A DNA stretch of 13,823 nucleotides from CBDCWA01 sp046048295 (GCA_046048295.1 JBJOGJ010000092.1:1-13823); one strand, 5' to 3'. Shown: positions 7,335 through 13,823, counted from the stretch's first letter. Notes: a model not told the origin generated them from the letters alone. A program made the numbers and translations.

Positions 7335-7363
7335 GCTATACGGCGGGGAGGACTGCGCGCCAA
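7335..7363 (-). promoter_or_regulatory. Candidate sigma-70 promoter of the extensin-like gene
   Basis: On the minus strand, TTGGCG (7358-7363) and TATAGC (7335-7340) are 17 bases apart. The expected transcription start is about 45 bases before the ATG at 7284. Together with the hairpin just upstream, this suggests the peptidase gene is transcribed separately from the preceding TadG-like gene. Confidence 0.5.
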
Positions 7364-7399
7364 CCTTCGGCGGTCTTTCAGCCGATCGGTGGGGCATAA

Positions 7400-7432
7400 A
7401 TGACAACAGGCGCCCGGGAGATGGGGCGCCTG
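7400..7432 (-). terminator. Terminator of the second TadG-like gene
   Basis: Perfect nine-base arms CAGGCGCCC (7407-7415) and GGGCGCCTG (7424-7432) enclose an eight-base loop. Reading on the minus strand, the hairpin begins 26 bases after the TadG-like stop and is followed by TTGTCATTT, a modest T-rich tail. Confidence 0.65.
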
Positions 7433-7458
7433 CAGGCATTGCAGCGATGTCGAACCAG

Positions 7459-8727
7459 CTACTTCGACAACCGAAGGGTAACGATCTGCTCCGCGATGGC
7501 CCGGAATGCGGAACGCAGCTCTTCGCCGTTGCTGGCGTTGAAGAAGTTCCCCGGGTTCGATGCGCAGCGCTCGAGGACGCGAATGGGCTCCGACGCACCC
7601 CGTAGCTCGAAGCCGACCGTGTACACGACGATCCCTTCGTTGCGCATGCCCTCGCAGAGACGGATGGCCTTGTCCCCAGCCTGGATCGATTGGGGCGAGC
7701 CGTCGCCCCAGTTCACGCCACCGATCGTGTTGTAAATGCCGTCGGTCATCACAACTGCGACCTTGATGGTCTTGCCGTCGCGATATTCGGCCGGGCGGCT
7801 GTCGGAGGGCCAGATGCCGCCCCAACGCGGAGAGAGAAGGTACCATGCCCATGCCGTGCCGAGCTGGCCGGCGGTGGTGCCGTTGGCCCTGTAGCCGTCG
7901 ATGGTCGACTTCAGTGCCGACTTGTCGTCGGTCATCGGCACGATCTCTGCGTCGGGGCAATTCTGCACGCTCCTGCCCGGAGGCGCAGTCAGGTCCTCCT
8001 TGACCTTCATCGCATCGAGTCCGATCGGCAGCATGTCGGTGAACTCGTTGGCATCGGACTGGCGCTCATAGACGCAGTTGCGGGCAGACGGCCGGTCGCC
8101 GTTCACCGAACGGAGGTATGAGCCCACATTGACGCCGGCAGAGTAGGGTGCATACGCGATGCGCACCTTCTGGCCGGTCGGCTCATCGGGGATCAGGATA
8201 TCGACCAGGTCCTTGGTTGCGACCGTCAGATCACCGATCTTGCGGCCTCCCATGGAGCCCGTTACGTCGAGCTGGACGGCAACCTCGATGTCCTTGGCGT
8301 CGAAGATGGCCGCGGCGGCTCTCGGGAGCGGGAACCGGTCGACGCCGGCGAGTGCGCCGAAATACGTGGGCACATATGCGTCGACGTTGATCTCCACCGC
8401 ACCCTTCGCGCGATCGATGACGACGGTAATCCCGTTGACGACGGCGAAGTTGCCTCCGGAGAGCCGCAGATTGGTGTCGAAGTATTTTTCCGCGAGCGCC
8501 GTGACCTCGGCATCGTTCATGTTCTCCACCCGCAGGCCCTTGGCAGCTGCGAGGGCGGCGGCATCGAGTGCCGCGCCGATCTTGCGGTTCGCGTGTACGG
8601 CGCGGCCAGTATCGATTGCGAGACCGGTGATGAGGACGACTACGATCAGCGAGAGGGCGAAGATGACGGCAATGGCGCCTCCCTCGTCCTTCCTGAAGCG
8701 GCTAAAGCAAGTCCCGGATATAGACAT
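7459..8727 (-). CDS. TadG-like membrane-anchored von Willebrand factor A protein
   Basis: The 422-residue protein has the same plan as the other vWA protein in this block: basic N-terminus, a helix at about residues 16-38 (GGAIAVIFALSLIVVVL and GLAIDTGR), the TadE/TadG-like ALDAAALAAAKG motif (54-64) and an exported vWA domain. MIDAS candidates are D154, T156 and S158 (DVTGS), T284 or T285, and D329 in MTDG. It lacks the long Tyr/Cys-rich insert of its paralogue and has four extracytoplasmic cysteines (218, 257, 358, 388). Both proteins share the cysteine before the late vWA segment (CPDAEIVP here, CPSEIAP there), the C-terminal CAS...F motif and the final L-x-x-S-K. The frame is open upstream to 8793, but the ATG at 8727 has AGGGAGA six bases before it, so I start there. 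Without other tad genes, a role in pilus assembly is uncertain. Confidence 0.88.
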   Translation of the reverse strand: MSISGTCFSRFRKDEGGAIAVIFALSLIVVVLITGLAIDTGRAVHANRKIGAALDAAALAAAKGLRVENMNDAEVTALAEKYFDTNLRLSGGNFAVVNGITVVIDRAKGAVEINVDAYVPTYFGALAGVDRFPLPRAAAAIFDAKDIEVAVQLDVTGSMGGRKIGDLTVATKDLVDILIPDEPTGQKVRIAYAPYSAGVNVGSYLRSVNGDRPSARNCVYERQSDANEFTDMLPIGLDAMKVKEDLTAPPGRSVQNCPDAEIVPMTDDKSALKSTIDGYRANGTTAGQLGTAWAWYLLSPRWGGIWPSDSRPAEYRDGKTIKVAVVMTDGIYNTIGGVNWGDGSPQSIQAGDKAIRLCEGMRNEGIVVYTVGFELRGASEPIRVLERCASNPGNFFNASNGEELRSAFRAIAEQIVTLRLSK

Positions 8728-8859
8728 TTCGTATCTCCCTGAACCAGGCGGGGCTGGATGGGCAGGGAGTTGCAAGCGGGATGCCTGCTGCACCGGGAGG
8801 CCGCTTCGGGCGGCAGTACACGTCGCAAAGAGGGTTGAAAATCACTTAACGGCTGGCTC

Positions 8860-8880
8860 GAGACCGGTCAGACCGGTCCC
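8860..8880 (-). repeat. Tandem GACCGGTC palindromes, possible weak terminator of the SDHAF4-like gene
   Basis: Two copies of the self-complementary octamer GACCGGTC (8862-8869 and 8871-8878) are separated by one base, ten bases past the SDHAF4-like stop on the minus strand. The RNA could fold into an eight-pair stem with a five-base loop, including one G-U pair. The nearest T-run (GATTTT) is about 15 bases further, so termination would be weak. The rest of the gap 8728-8889 holds only a short GCCGC/GCGGC hairpin (8800-8814). Confidence 0.4.
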
Positions 8881-8889
8881 GAACGGCGA

Positions 8890-9108
8890 TCAGAAGTCCG
8901 AGGCTATGCCCTTGTTCTCCCAATCGCCGAAGCGGACGGGATCTGGACCTTCGCGACCGCCAAGTTCCTTCGGGCGGGCGTGAGCCGCTTCCGCCTGCTG
9001 CCGGCGGCGCTCCTCTGCTTCGGCAAGCGCACGCCGGGCCGCGGGTGCAAGCTCGCGCTCCGGCTCACGTTCATTCTTCTGTTCGGCGTTACCGTCGTCA
9101 GACGTCAT
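8890..9108 (-). CDS. DUF1674 / SDHAF4-like succinate dehydrogenase assembly factor
   Basis: This 72-residue protein carries the DUF1674 signature at its C-terminus: KELGGREGPDPVRFGDWE then NKGIASDF, residues 47-72, with the conserved G-P-x-P-x-R-F/Y-G-D-W-E core. The N-terminal two thirds are charged, rich in Glu, Arg and Ala, and probably helical or disordered. Eukaryotic SDHAF4 binds the flavinylated SdhA subunit and promotes assembly of succinate dehydrogenase (complex II) while limiting oxidative damage; alphaproteobacteria carry the homologue, and the same role is inferred here. It acts in the cytoplasm near the inner membrane. The ATG at 9108 is preceded by GGGAG about ten bases upstream. 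It is divergent from htpX. No sdh gene is in the window. Confidence 0.9.
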   Translation of the reverse strand: MTSDDGNAEQKNEREPERELAPAARRALAEAEERRRQQAEAAHARPKELGGREGPDPVRFGDWENKGIASDF

Positions 9109-9126
9109 GGCGTGTTTCTCCCGGCG

Positions 9127-9155
9127 TTGTCAGAAGGGCAAATAATCACGATATT
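9127..9155 (+). promoter_or_regulatory. Candidate promoter of htpX
   Basis: TTGTCA (9127-9132) and GATATT (9150-9155) are 17 bases apart, giving a leader of roughly 58 bases to the htpX ATG. I did not find a convincing heat-shock sigma-32 element, although htpX is often heat-inducible. Confidence 0.4.
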
Positions 9156-9166
9156 ACATCCGGCAA
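9139..9166 (-). promoter_or_regulatory. Candidate divergent promoter of the SDHAF4-like gene
   Basis: On the minus strand, TTGCCG (9161-9166) and TATTTG (9139-9144) are 16 bases apart. It overlaps the candidate htpX promoter on the other strand, so the two could interfere. The match is weak. Confidence 0.28.
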
Positions 9167-9173
9167 GGGCCCT

Positions 9174-9192
9174 GGGTATGACCGGTATACCC
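9174..9192 (+). promoter_or_regulatory. Near-perfect palindrome in the htpX leader
   Basis: GGGTAT (9174-9179), one extra G, then ACCGGT and ATACCC: removing the G gives a perfect 18-base palindrome. It lies 27 bases before the htpX ATG, downstream of the candidate htpX promoter and upstream of the candidate SDHAF4-like promoter. It may be a repressor operator or a hairpin in the htpX messenger. It does not cover the ribosome site at 9208-9213. Confidence 0.45.
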
Positions 9193-9219
9193 TTGCTGCA
9201 CAACCCCGGAGAGCTGTCG

Positions 9220-10197
9220 ATGGCGAGCAACTACATCAAGACGGGACTGCTTCTGGCCGCAATGACCGTGATCTTCGTGGTCATGGGTGGCCTGATCGGC
9301 GGCCAGACCGGCATGGTGATCGCCTTCGTGGTGGCTGCCGGCATGAACATCTTCAGCTTCTGGGGCTCCGACAAGATGGTGCTGTCGATGTTCGGCGCCG
9401 AGGAGGTCGATCAGCGGAGCGCACCCGGCTATTACGCCATGGTCGAGCAGCTCGCCCAGCGCGCCGAACTGCCTATGCCCAGGGTCTACATCGCCCACAA
9501 TCCGCAGCCCAATGCGTTCGCAACGGGTCGCAACCCTCAGAATTCCGCCGTCTGCGCGACGACCGGGCTCATGGAAATGCTGACCGACGAGGAACTCGCC
9601 GGTGTCATGGCGCACGAGCTCGCCCACATCAAGAACCGCGACACGCTCATCATGACGATCGCCGCGACCATTGCCGGCGCGATCTCCATGCTCGCCAACT
9701 TCGCCCAGTTCAACGCCCTGTTCGGCGGCAATCGCGAAGGCGGTGGCAATCCACTCGGCTGGATCGGCGTCATTGCTGCGATCATCGTCGCGCCGATGGC
9801 GGCGATGCTGGTGCAGATGGCGATCAGCCGCTCGCGAGAATACGAGGCGGACCGCATCGGTGCGCTCATCTGCGGCGAACCCAACTGGCTCGCAAACGCG
9901 CTCGAAAAGATCGACCACTACGCACACCAGATTCCGAACGAGGACGCGGAGCGCGCGCCGGCTGCCGCCCATCTCTTCATCATCAATCCGCTGTCGGGTG
10001 TTGGTATGGACAATCTGTTCTCGACGCACCCGAACACTGCCAACAGGATCGCCGCGCTCGAGGAGTTGGCGCAAGAGTTCTCGTCGTTGGGACGCGGCCC
10101 AGCGCCGCTCGAGATGGATCCGGCCCACCCGCATGAAGCCTCAGGTCCCTGGGGCGGTCGCCCAGGCAGCGGCAGCAGCCGGGGTCCCTGGGGTTGA
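9220..10197 (+). CDS. htpX: Protease HtpX homologue (M48B membrane zinc metallopeptidase)
   Basis: HtpX is an inner-membrane protease that degrades misfolded or damaged membrane proteins, working alongside FtsH. The 325 residues hold two N-terminal helices (about 7-27 and 30-47), the conserved NIFSFWGSDKMVLSMFGAEEV stretch (43-63), the zinc-binding HELAH (H132, E133, H136), two further hydrophobic segments (about 144-160 and 180-200) and SREYEADRIGA, where E207 should be the third zinc ligand. The end FSTHPNTANRIAAL (267-280) is typical. A Pro/Gly-rich tail (291-325) has two GPWG repeats. The frame is open back to 8980, but the ATG at 9220 has GGAGAG six bases upstream and starts where HtpX proteins normally start. 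Its stop overlaps the rsmB start, so the two are probably co-expressed. Confidence 0.96.
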   Translation: MASNYIKTGLLLAAMTVIFVVMGGLIGGQTGMVIAFVVAAGMNIFSFWGSDKMVLSMFGAEEVDQRSAPGYYAMVEQLAQRAELPMPRVYIAHNPQPNAFATGRNPQNSAVCATTGLMEMLTDEELAGVMAHELAHIKNRDTLIMTIAATIAGAISMLANFAQFNALFGGNREGGGNPLGWIGVIAAIIVAPMAAMLVQMAISRSREYEADRIGALICGEPNWLANALEKIDHYAHQIPNEDAERAPAAAHLFIINPLSGVGMDNLFSTHPNTANRIAALEELAQEFSSLGRGPAPLEMDPAHPHEASGPWGGRPGSGSSRGPWG

Positions 10198-11585
10198 AAA
10201 CGAGAAAAAATGGACCACGCCCCAGCAGCCCCAAGAGGCAGTCCGCAGCGGCGCCCAGGGTTGTGCAGGAGCCTGCGGGCTATGGTGCACGCGAGTTCGC
10301 CGTCCGACTCATTCACGACGTCATTCAGCGTGGCATCCTGTTCGACGAAACGCTCTCGCGGTGGGGCAGTGACGAGCGCTTCGGCAAACTCGAGCCCCGT
10401 GACAGGGCATTCGCGAGGCTGCTCTCGGCGACGGCGCTGCGCCGGCACGGGCAGATCGCCGACGTGCTGCGCCGTTTCATCGAGAAACCGCTGCCGGAAG
10501 CGCGCGGCAGGCTGACGGCGATCCTGCATGCGGCGGCGGCGCATCTGCTGTTCCTCGAGGGCGCGCCACACGCCGTCATCAATCTCGCTGTCGAGCAGTG
10601 CAAGCGCGATCGCCAGGCGGCACGCTTCGCAAAACTTGCCAACGCCGTACTGCGGCGCGCCGCAAACGAGGGCCCGGCGATCGTCGCAGCCCAGGACGCC
10701 GCGGCGCTCAACGTGCCGCGCTGGTTGCTCGAGCGGTGGTCGGAGACGTACGGGGCAGAGCTCGCCCGCGAGATTGCGACTGCCTCGCTTCGCGAAGCGG
10801 CGCTCGACCTCTCGGTCAAGACCGACCCTGCGGCGTGGGCGCAGAAGCTTGGCGCGACGCTGCTGGCAACCGGATCGTTGCGGCTTGCCGGTGCCGGCCA
10901 GATCGAAGCACTTGCCGGCTATGCCGAGGGCGCCTGGTGGGTCCAGGATGCGGCGGCAGCGTTGCCTGCACGGCTCATCGGCGACGTCCGCGGCCTCGAG
11001 ATCGCCGATCTGTGTGCGGCCCCGGGTGGCAAGACCGCCGAGCTTGTCGCAGCCAGGGCCGTCGTCACAGCGGTCGACAGCTCTGCTGCGCGCCTCGGGC
11101 GGCTTGCCTCGAACCTGGCGCGCCTCGGGCTCGAGGCGGAACTGGTCGAGGCCGACGCTGCCCGTTGGGATCCGGGGCGGTTGTTCGACGCCGTACTGCT
11201 CGACGCACCCTGCACCGCCACGGGCACGATCCGGCGGCACCCGGACCTCCTGCATCTGAAGTCCGCAGACGACATTCCACGCCTGGCGGAGTTGCAGGCA
11301 CAGCTTCTCGAACGTGCGGCGCGGCTCGTAAAACCGGGCGGGCGGCTCGTCTACTGCACCTGCTCGCTGGAGCCTGAGGAAGGGCCGGCACAGGTTACCG
11401 CATTCCTCGACCGCCATCCGGACTTCCAACGCTTGGTGCCGGCACCCTCGGTGCATGGCCTCGATCCGGCCTGGCTCACGGCTGCGGGGGAACTCCGGAC
11501 GCTGCCCTGTCACATGCCGCTGGCGCCACCGCTCGACGGGGGCATGGACGGCTTCTACGCCGCCCTGTTGCAGCGGAGCGCGTGA
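10194..11585 (+). CDS. rsmB: 16S rRNA (cytosine-C5) methyltransferase RsmB-like
   Basis: RsmB (Sun/Fmu) uses S-adenosylmethionine to methylate C967 of 16S rRNA in E. coli; the same role is inferred here. The 463-residue protein has a basic N-terminal tail (1-28), a NusB-like RNA-binding domain (about 31-160) and a class I methyltransferase domain. Key motifs are LCAAPGGKTAEL (273-284, SAM binding), LLDAPCTATGTIRRHPD (335-351, with C340) and VYCTCSLEPEE (386-396). By family analogy C390 is the catalytic nucleophile and C340 helps product release. The start TTG at 10194 overlaps the htpX stop (TTGA), suggesting translational coupling; GTG at 10263 is an alternative that would remove the basic tail. 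Neither has a strong ribosome site beyond GGGG. Other RsmB/NOL1-family members are possible, but the NusB-like domain favours RsmB. Confidence 0.93.
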   Translation: MKTRKNGPRPSSPKRQSAAAPRVVQEPAGYGAREFAVRLIHDVIQRGILFDETLSRWGSDERFGKLEPRDRAFARLLSATALRRHGQIADVLRRFIEKPLPEARGRLTAILHAAAAHLLFLEGAPHAVINLAVEQCKRDRQAARFAKLANAVLRRAANEGPAIVAAQDAAALNVPRWLLERWSETYGAELAREIATASLREAALDLSVKTDPAAWAQKLGATLLATGSLRLAGAGQIEALAGYAEGAWWVQDAAAALPARLIGDVRGLEIADLCAAPGGKTAELVAARAVVTAVDSSAARLGRLASNLARLGLEAELVEADAARWDPGRLFDAVLLDAPCTATGTIRRHPDLLHLKSADDIPRLAELQAQLLERAARLVKPGGRLVYCTCSLEPEEGPAQVTAFLDRHPDFQRLVPAPSVHGLDPAWLTAAGELRTLPCHMPLAPPLDGGMDGFYAALLQRSA

Positions 11586-11637
11586 ACGGCGTTCGATCCG
11601 CGGGATTTCCACAGGGCGCTTGTCGGCGGGGCCTCGT

Positions 11638-11656
11638 GCAGCTAAGCGACAGCTGC
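11638..11656 (+). repeat. Short stem-loop between rsmB and the heparinase-like gene
   Basis: GCAGCT (11638-11643) and AGCTGC (11651-11656) flank a seven-base loop. No T-run follows, so it is not a convincing terminator. It is the only structure I see in the 124-base gap 11586-11709. Confidence 0.3.
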
Positions 11657-11709
11657 CGGTATCCGGTCCCGGCTGGTCAGACCGCTGGCGTAATTCGCCC
11701 GGAGAGTGC

Positions 11710-13401
11710 ATGTCGCAGCTATCACCGACGGAGCGTATGAGTGCGGTCCGCCTCAGGATCGACCGAATGCGTCGCGCCGCCCTCGCCCGGCTGCTGCTCT
11801 CGCCCGCTTTGAGGTGGCGCTACGGCGCGGCAGTGGCCGACGAACTGCTCATCGTGCCGCGCGACCTGCGAACGGGCGATCCGAGCTTCTTCGACGAATT
11901 GAAGGCCGGCCAGATCGGGCTTGGCGGTTTCGTTGCGCCGCTCGAAGGCAGGTCTCCGTTCGCGCTCCCGGCGCCGAGCAAGCCGTGGGCCCGCGAGTTG
12001 CACGGCTTCGGCTGGCTCAGGCATCTGCGGGTCAGGCGCGAGTTGGAGGCCGACGAGGCGGCGCGGGAACTCGTCTGCGACTGGATCAAGGGCAGGCGCC
12101 GCACCGATCCGGTTGCGCGAGAACCGCAAGTCATCGGCCGGCGCATCATTTCCTGGATCACATGCGCGAACATGCTGCTCGGCGGCGAGGATCAGGCACG
12201 CTACGACCTCGTCACCGACAGCCTGGCAGATCAGCTCATCCACCTTTCGGCAACCTGGCGGGATGCGTCCGATGGTTATCCCCGCCTGCTTGCCGTGACA
12301 GCACTGCTCTACGCCGACCTCTGCGTTGCCGGGCGCGACCGGCAGCTCAAGGGTGCCGAGGCCCTGTTCACCGCGGAGGTCGGGCGCCAGATCCTGCCTG
12401 ACGGCTGCCATATCAGCCGCAACCCCGGGCTGCTGGTCGAACTTTTGCTCGACTTCCTGCCTCTCAATCAGTGCTTCAAGTCGCGCAACCGGACGCCGCC
12501 GGCCGCACTCCAGTCGGCGATCGACAGGATGCTGCTGCTGGTGCAGCATCTCCGGCTCGGCGACGGCACGATAGCGCGGTTCAACGGTGTCGGACCGGCG
12601 GCCGACGATGCTGTTGCGACCGTGATGGCCTACCTGCCGTCAGATATGCCCGCGCTCGCTGCGGCGCCCAGTTCCGGCTACGTGCGTCTGGCGGCAGGCG
12701 ATACCGTAGTGGTCGTCGATGCCGGTGCCGCCCCGCCACTCGAGTTCACGGCCGACGCCCATGCGGGATGCCTCAGCTTCGAGTTGAGCTCGGGCCATCA
12801 GGCGATCCTCGTCAACGGCGGCGCCCCTGGCATGTGCGACCAGGACTGGCGGTCTGCCGCGCGTGGCACTGCGAGCCACAACACGGTGTCGATCGGCGGC
12901 AAGTCATCGGCAAAGCTCGTCCGCAATGTGCTGCTGGAAAAGCTTCTCGACGCCATTCCCCTGCGCCATCCGGAACGCGTCGATGCCGAGCTTTCGGCGG
13001 ACCGACGACGGGTCGTGGCGAGGCACGACGGCTACCTCGGGGTGTTCGGCCTCGTGCACAAGCGAACGCTGGCGCTTTCGGAAAACGGGCGCAAGCTCAC
13101 AGGACGCGACGAGATCGGTGCGCCCGCCGGCCGAATGCGGCTCGCCAACGATCTGCCGTTTGCCGTCCACTTCCATCTGCACAAGCGTGCGACGGCACGG
13201 CTCGGCAGATCGCCGGACACGGTCGAGATCCATCTGGCAGGCGGCGAGCTTTGGCTTTTCTCGGCCTCAGGCGGCGTCATCTCCATTGAAGACAGCGTGC
13301 ACTATGCCGATCTCGCCGGGCCGGTGGCGGTCGAGCAGATCGTCATCCGGGGTGCATGCCCGGGCGAATCCACGATCGACTGGACGCTAGAGGGGATGTA
13401 G
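11710..13401 (+). CDS. Heparinase II/III-like protein
   Basis: The 563-residue protein matches the uncharacterised heparinase superfamily group common in alphaproteobacteria. The N-terminal two thirds form the expected alpha-helical toroid, including DGCHISRNPGLLVELLLDFL (231-250). The C-terminal part is the beta-rich heparinase II/III domain, with YVRLAAGDTVVVVDAG (324-339), HAGCLSFELSSGHQ (351-364) and RGTASHNTVSIGG (385-397), where H390 is the most conserved histidine. Relatives are polysaccharide lyases, but the substrate of this group is unknown. No signal peptide or membrane helix is apparent at the N-terminus (MSQLSPTERM, then a basic helix), so export is unproven. The frame is open back to 11455, inside rsmB, but the ATG at 11710 follows GGAG at 11701-11704 and leaves a normal N-terminus; ATG at 11737 is another option. 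It sits between rsmB and purH. Confidence 0.88.
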   Translation: MSQLSPTERMSAVRLRIDRMRRAALARLLLSPALRWRYGAAVADELLIVPRDLRTGDPSFFDELKAGQIGLGGFVAPLEGRSPFALPAPSKPWARELHGFGWLRHLRVRRELEADEAARELVCDWIKGRRRTDPVAREPQVIGRRIISWITCANMLLGGEDQARYDLVTDSLADQLIHLSATWRDASDGYPRLLAVTALLYADLCVAGRDRQLKGAEALFTAEVGRQILPDGCHISRNPGLLVELLLDFLPLNQCFKSRNRTPPAALQSAIDRMLLLVQHLRLGDGTIARFNGVGPAADDAVATVMAYLPSDMPALAAAPSSGYVRLAAGDTVVVVDAGAAPPLEFTADAHAGCLSFELSSGHQAILVNGGAPGMCDQDWRSAARGTASHNTVSIGGKSSAKLVRNVLLEKLLDAIPLRHPERVDAELSADRRRVVARHDGYLGVFGLVHKRTLALSENGRKLTGRDEIGAPAGRMRLANDLPFAVHFHLHKRATARLGRSPDTVEIHLAGGELWLFSASGGVISIEDSVHYADLAGPVAVEQIVIRGACPGESTIDWTLEGM

Positions 13402-13412
13402 TGCCGTGCCTG

Positions 13413-13440
13413 TTGCATGCCGATTGAATCGTGGTAGAGG
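13413..13440 (+). promoter_or_regulatory. Candidate promoter of purH
   Basis: TTGCAT (13413-13418) and TAGAGG (13435-13440) are 16 bases apart, in the 121-base gap between the heparinase-like gene and purH. The -10 match is weak. I looked for a ZTP riboswitch core in this leader because such switches can control purH, and did not see one. Confidence 0.35.
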
Positions 13441-13522
13441 ACGGCCGATCTCCTCGAAAGACAGAACGTGAAACGGTCGCGCAGTCCATGGATGGCTCGC
13501 GGCATGAGGCTGGAACACAACC

Positions 13523-13823
13523 ATGAGCGATCTCAAGATCATCCGTCGGGCACTCATCTCGGTTTCCGACAAGAACGGAATCGTCGAATTCGCCCGGGCG
13601 CTTGCCGGTGCGGGCGTCGAACTCGTCTCGACCGGCGGCACGGCGGCGACGCTCAAGTCGGCGGGGCTCACAGTCAGGGACGTTTCGGAACTTACCGGTT
13701 TCCCGGAGATGATGGATGGCCGGGTGAAGACGCTGCATCCCAAGGTGCACGGCGGTCTGCTCGCCATTCGCGGAAACGCCGACCACGATGAGGCAGCTTC
13801 CCAGCACGGCATAGAACCGATCG
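13523..13823 (+). CDS. purH: Bifunctional AICAR transformylase / IMP cyclohydrolase, 5' part (runs off window)
   Basis: PurH catalyses the last two steps of purine synthesis: formylation of AICAR with 10-formyl-tetrahydrofolate, then ring closure to IMP. Only the first 100 codons are present, covering the start of the N-terminal MGS-like cyclohydrolase domain. Translated from the ATG at 13523, it begins MSDLKIIRRALISVSDKNGI, followed by the hallmark STGGTAATL (near residues 37-45), FPEMMDGRVKTLHPKVHGG (near 60-78) and LLAIRGNADHD. These motifs are nearly diagnostic. The frame has no stop before the window edge at 13823. The ribosome site is weak (TGGA about eight bases upstream). The transformylase domain must lie beyond the window. 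Confidence 0.95.
   Translation, partial: MSDLKIIRRALISVSDKNGIVEFARALAGAGVELVSTGGTAATLKSAGLTVRDVSELTGFPEMMDGRVKTLHPKVHGGLLAIRGNADHDEAASQHGIEPI

Noticed and set aside
6404..7960. A 518-codon minus-strand frame overlapping the peptidase and TadG-like genes in another frame
   Set aside because: It crosses a terminator hairpin and two motif-supported genes, and is arginine-rich low-complexity sequence without family features.
9193..9219. Possible ROSE-type RNA thermometer over the htpX ribosome site
   Set aside because: A TTGCT element precedes the GGAGAG site, but the pairing is broken and does not give the typical ROSE anti-ribosome-site helix.
9045..10136. A 363-codon plus-strand frame overlapping htpX
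   Set aside because: HtpX motifs lie in the other frame; this one is an out-of-frame Arg/His-rich shadow.
9918..11711. A 597-codon open frame on the minus strand opposite htpX and rsmB
   Set aside because: It spans two well-supported plus-strand genes in antisense, shows no domain, and has no independent start signals.
6526..13473. The same 12-base string (CAGAACGTGAAA) in two gaps, at 6526-6537 and 13462-13473
   Set aside because: A few shared 12-mers are expected by chance in a window of this size, and the flanking bases do not match.
13402..13522. Possible purine or ZTP riboswitch upstream of purH
   Set aside because: I did not find the conserved core segments by eye, and the leader downstream of the candidate promoter is short.

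Overview
The window is GC-rich chromosomal DNA from an alphaproteobacterium, most likely of the order Hyphomicrobiales (Rhizobiales). I base this on protein character and gene content: an ETFB-lysine-methyltransferase-like protein, a DUF1674/SDHAF4 protein divergent from htpX, an htpX-rsmB-heparinase-like-purH run, and TadG-like von Willebrand proteins beside an extensin-like metallopeptidase. I cannot name a genus. No tRNA, rRNA, CRISPR array, insertion sequence or prophage gene is visible. Coding density is high and no gene-free stretch exceeds about 175 bases.

Layout. (1) 1-4952, plus strand: the 3' part of gpsA, an EVE-domain protein, a METTL20-type methyltransferase, a VOC-fold protein, a four-helix DUF1761 membrane protein, and acs (acetyl-CoA synthetase). 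The first three are closely spaced and probably co-transcribed. acs has its own candidate promoter and strong ribosome binding site, and ends at a GC-rich hairpin. (2) 5003-8727, minus strand: two paralogous TadG-like proteins, each with an N-terminal anchor and an exported MIDAS-bearing vWA domain, flank an extensin-like M15-type metallopeptidase. The upstream paralogue ends in a hairpin and the peptidase has a candidate promoter, so these look like adjacent units rather than one tight operon. No Tad secretion genes are in view. (3) 8890-9108, minus strand: the small SDHAF4-like protein, divergent from htpX across a 111-base shared promoter region holding a near-perfect 19-base palindrome. 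(4) 9220-13823, plus strand: htpX, rsmB (its TTG start overlaps the htpX stop), a heparinase II/III-like protein, and the 5' end of purH.

How the genes fit together. Most are housekeeping: phospholipid precursor supply (gpsA), acetate activation (acs), electron-transfer flavoprotein modification (methyltransferase), succinate dehydrogenase maturation (SDHAF4), membrane protein quality control (htpX), 16S rRNA methylation (rsmB) and purine synthesis (purH). The accessory-looking part is the minus-strand vWA-peptidase-vWA block, which suggests an envelope function. I saw no clear undescribed defence, mobile or RNA-guided system. The best leads are this envelope block, the htpX leader palindrome, and the heparinase-like protein without a visible signal peptide.
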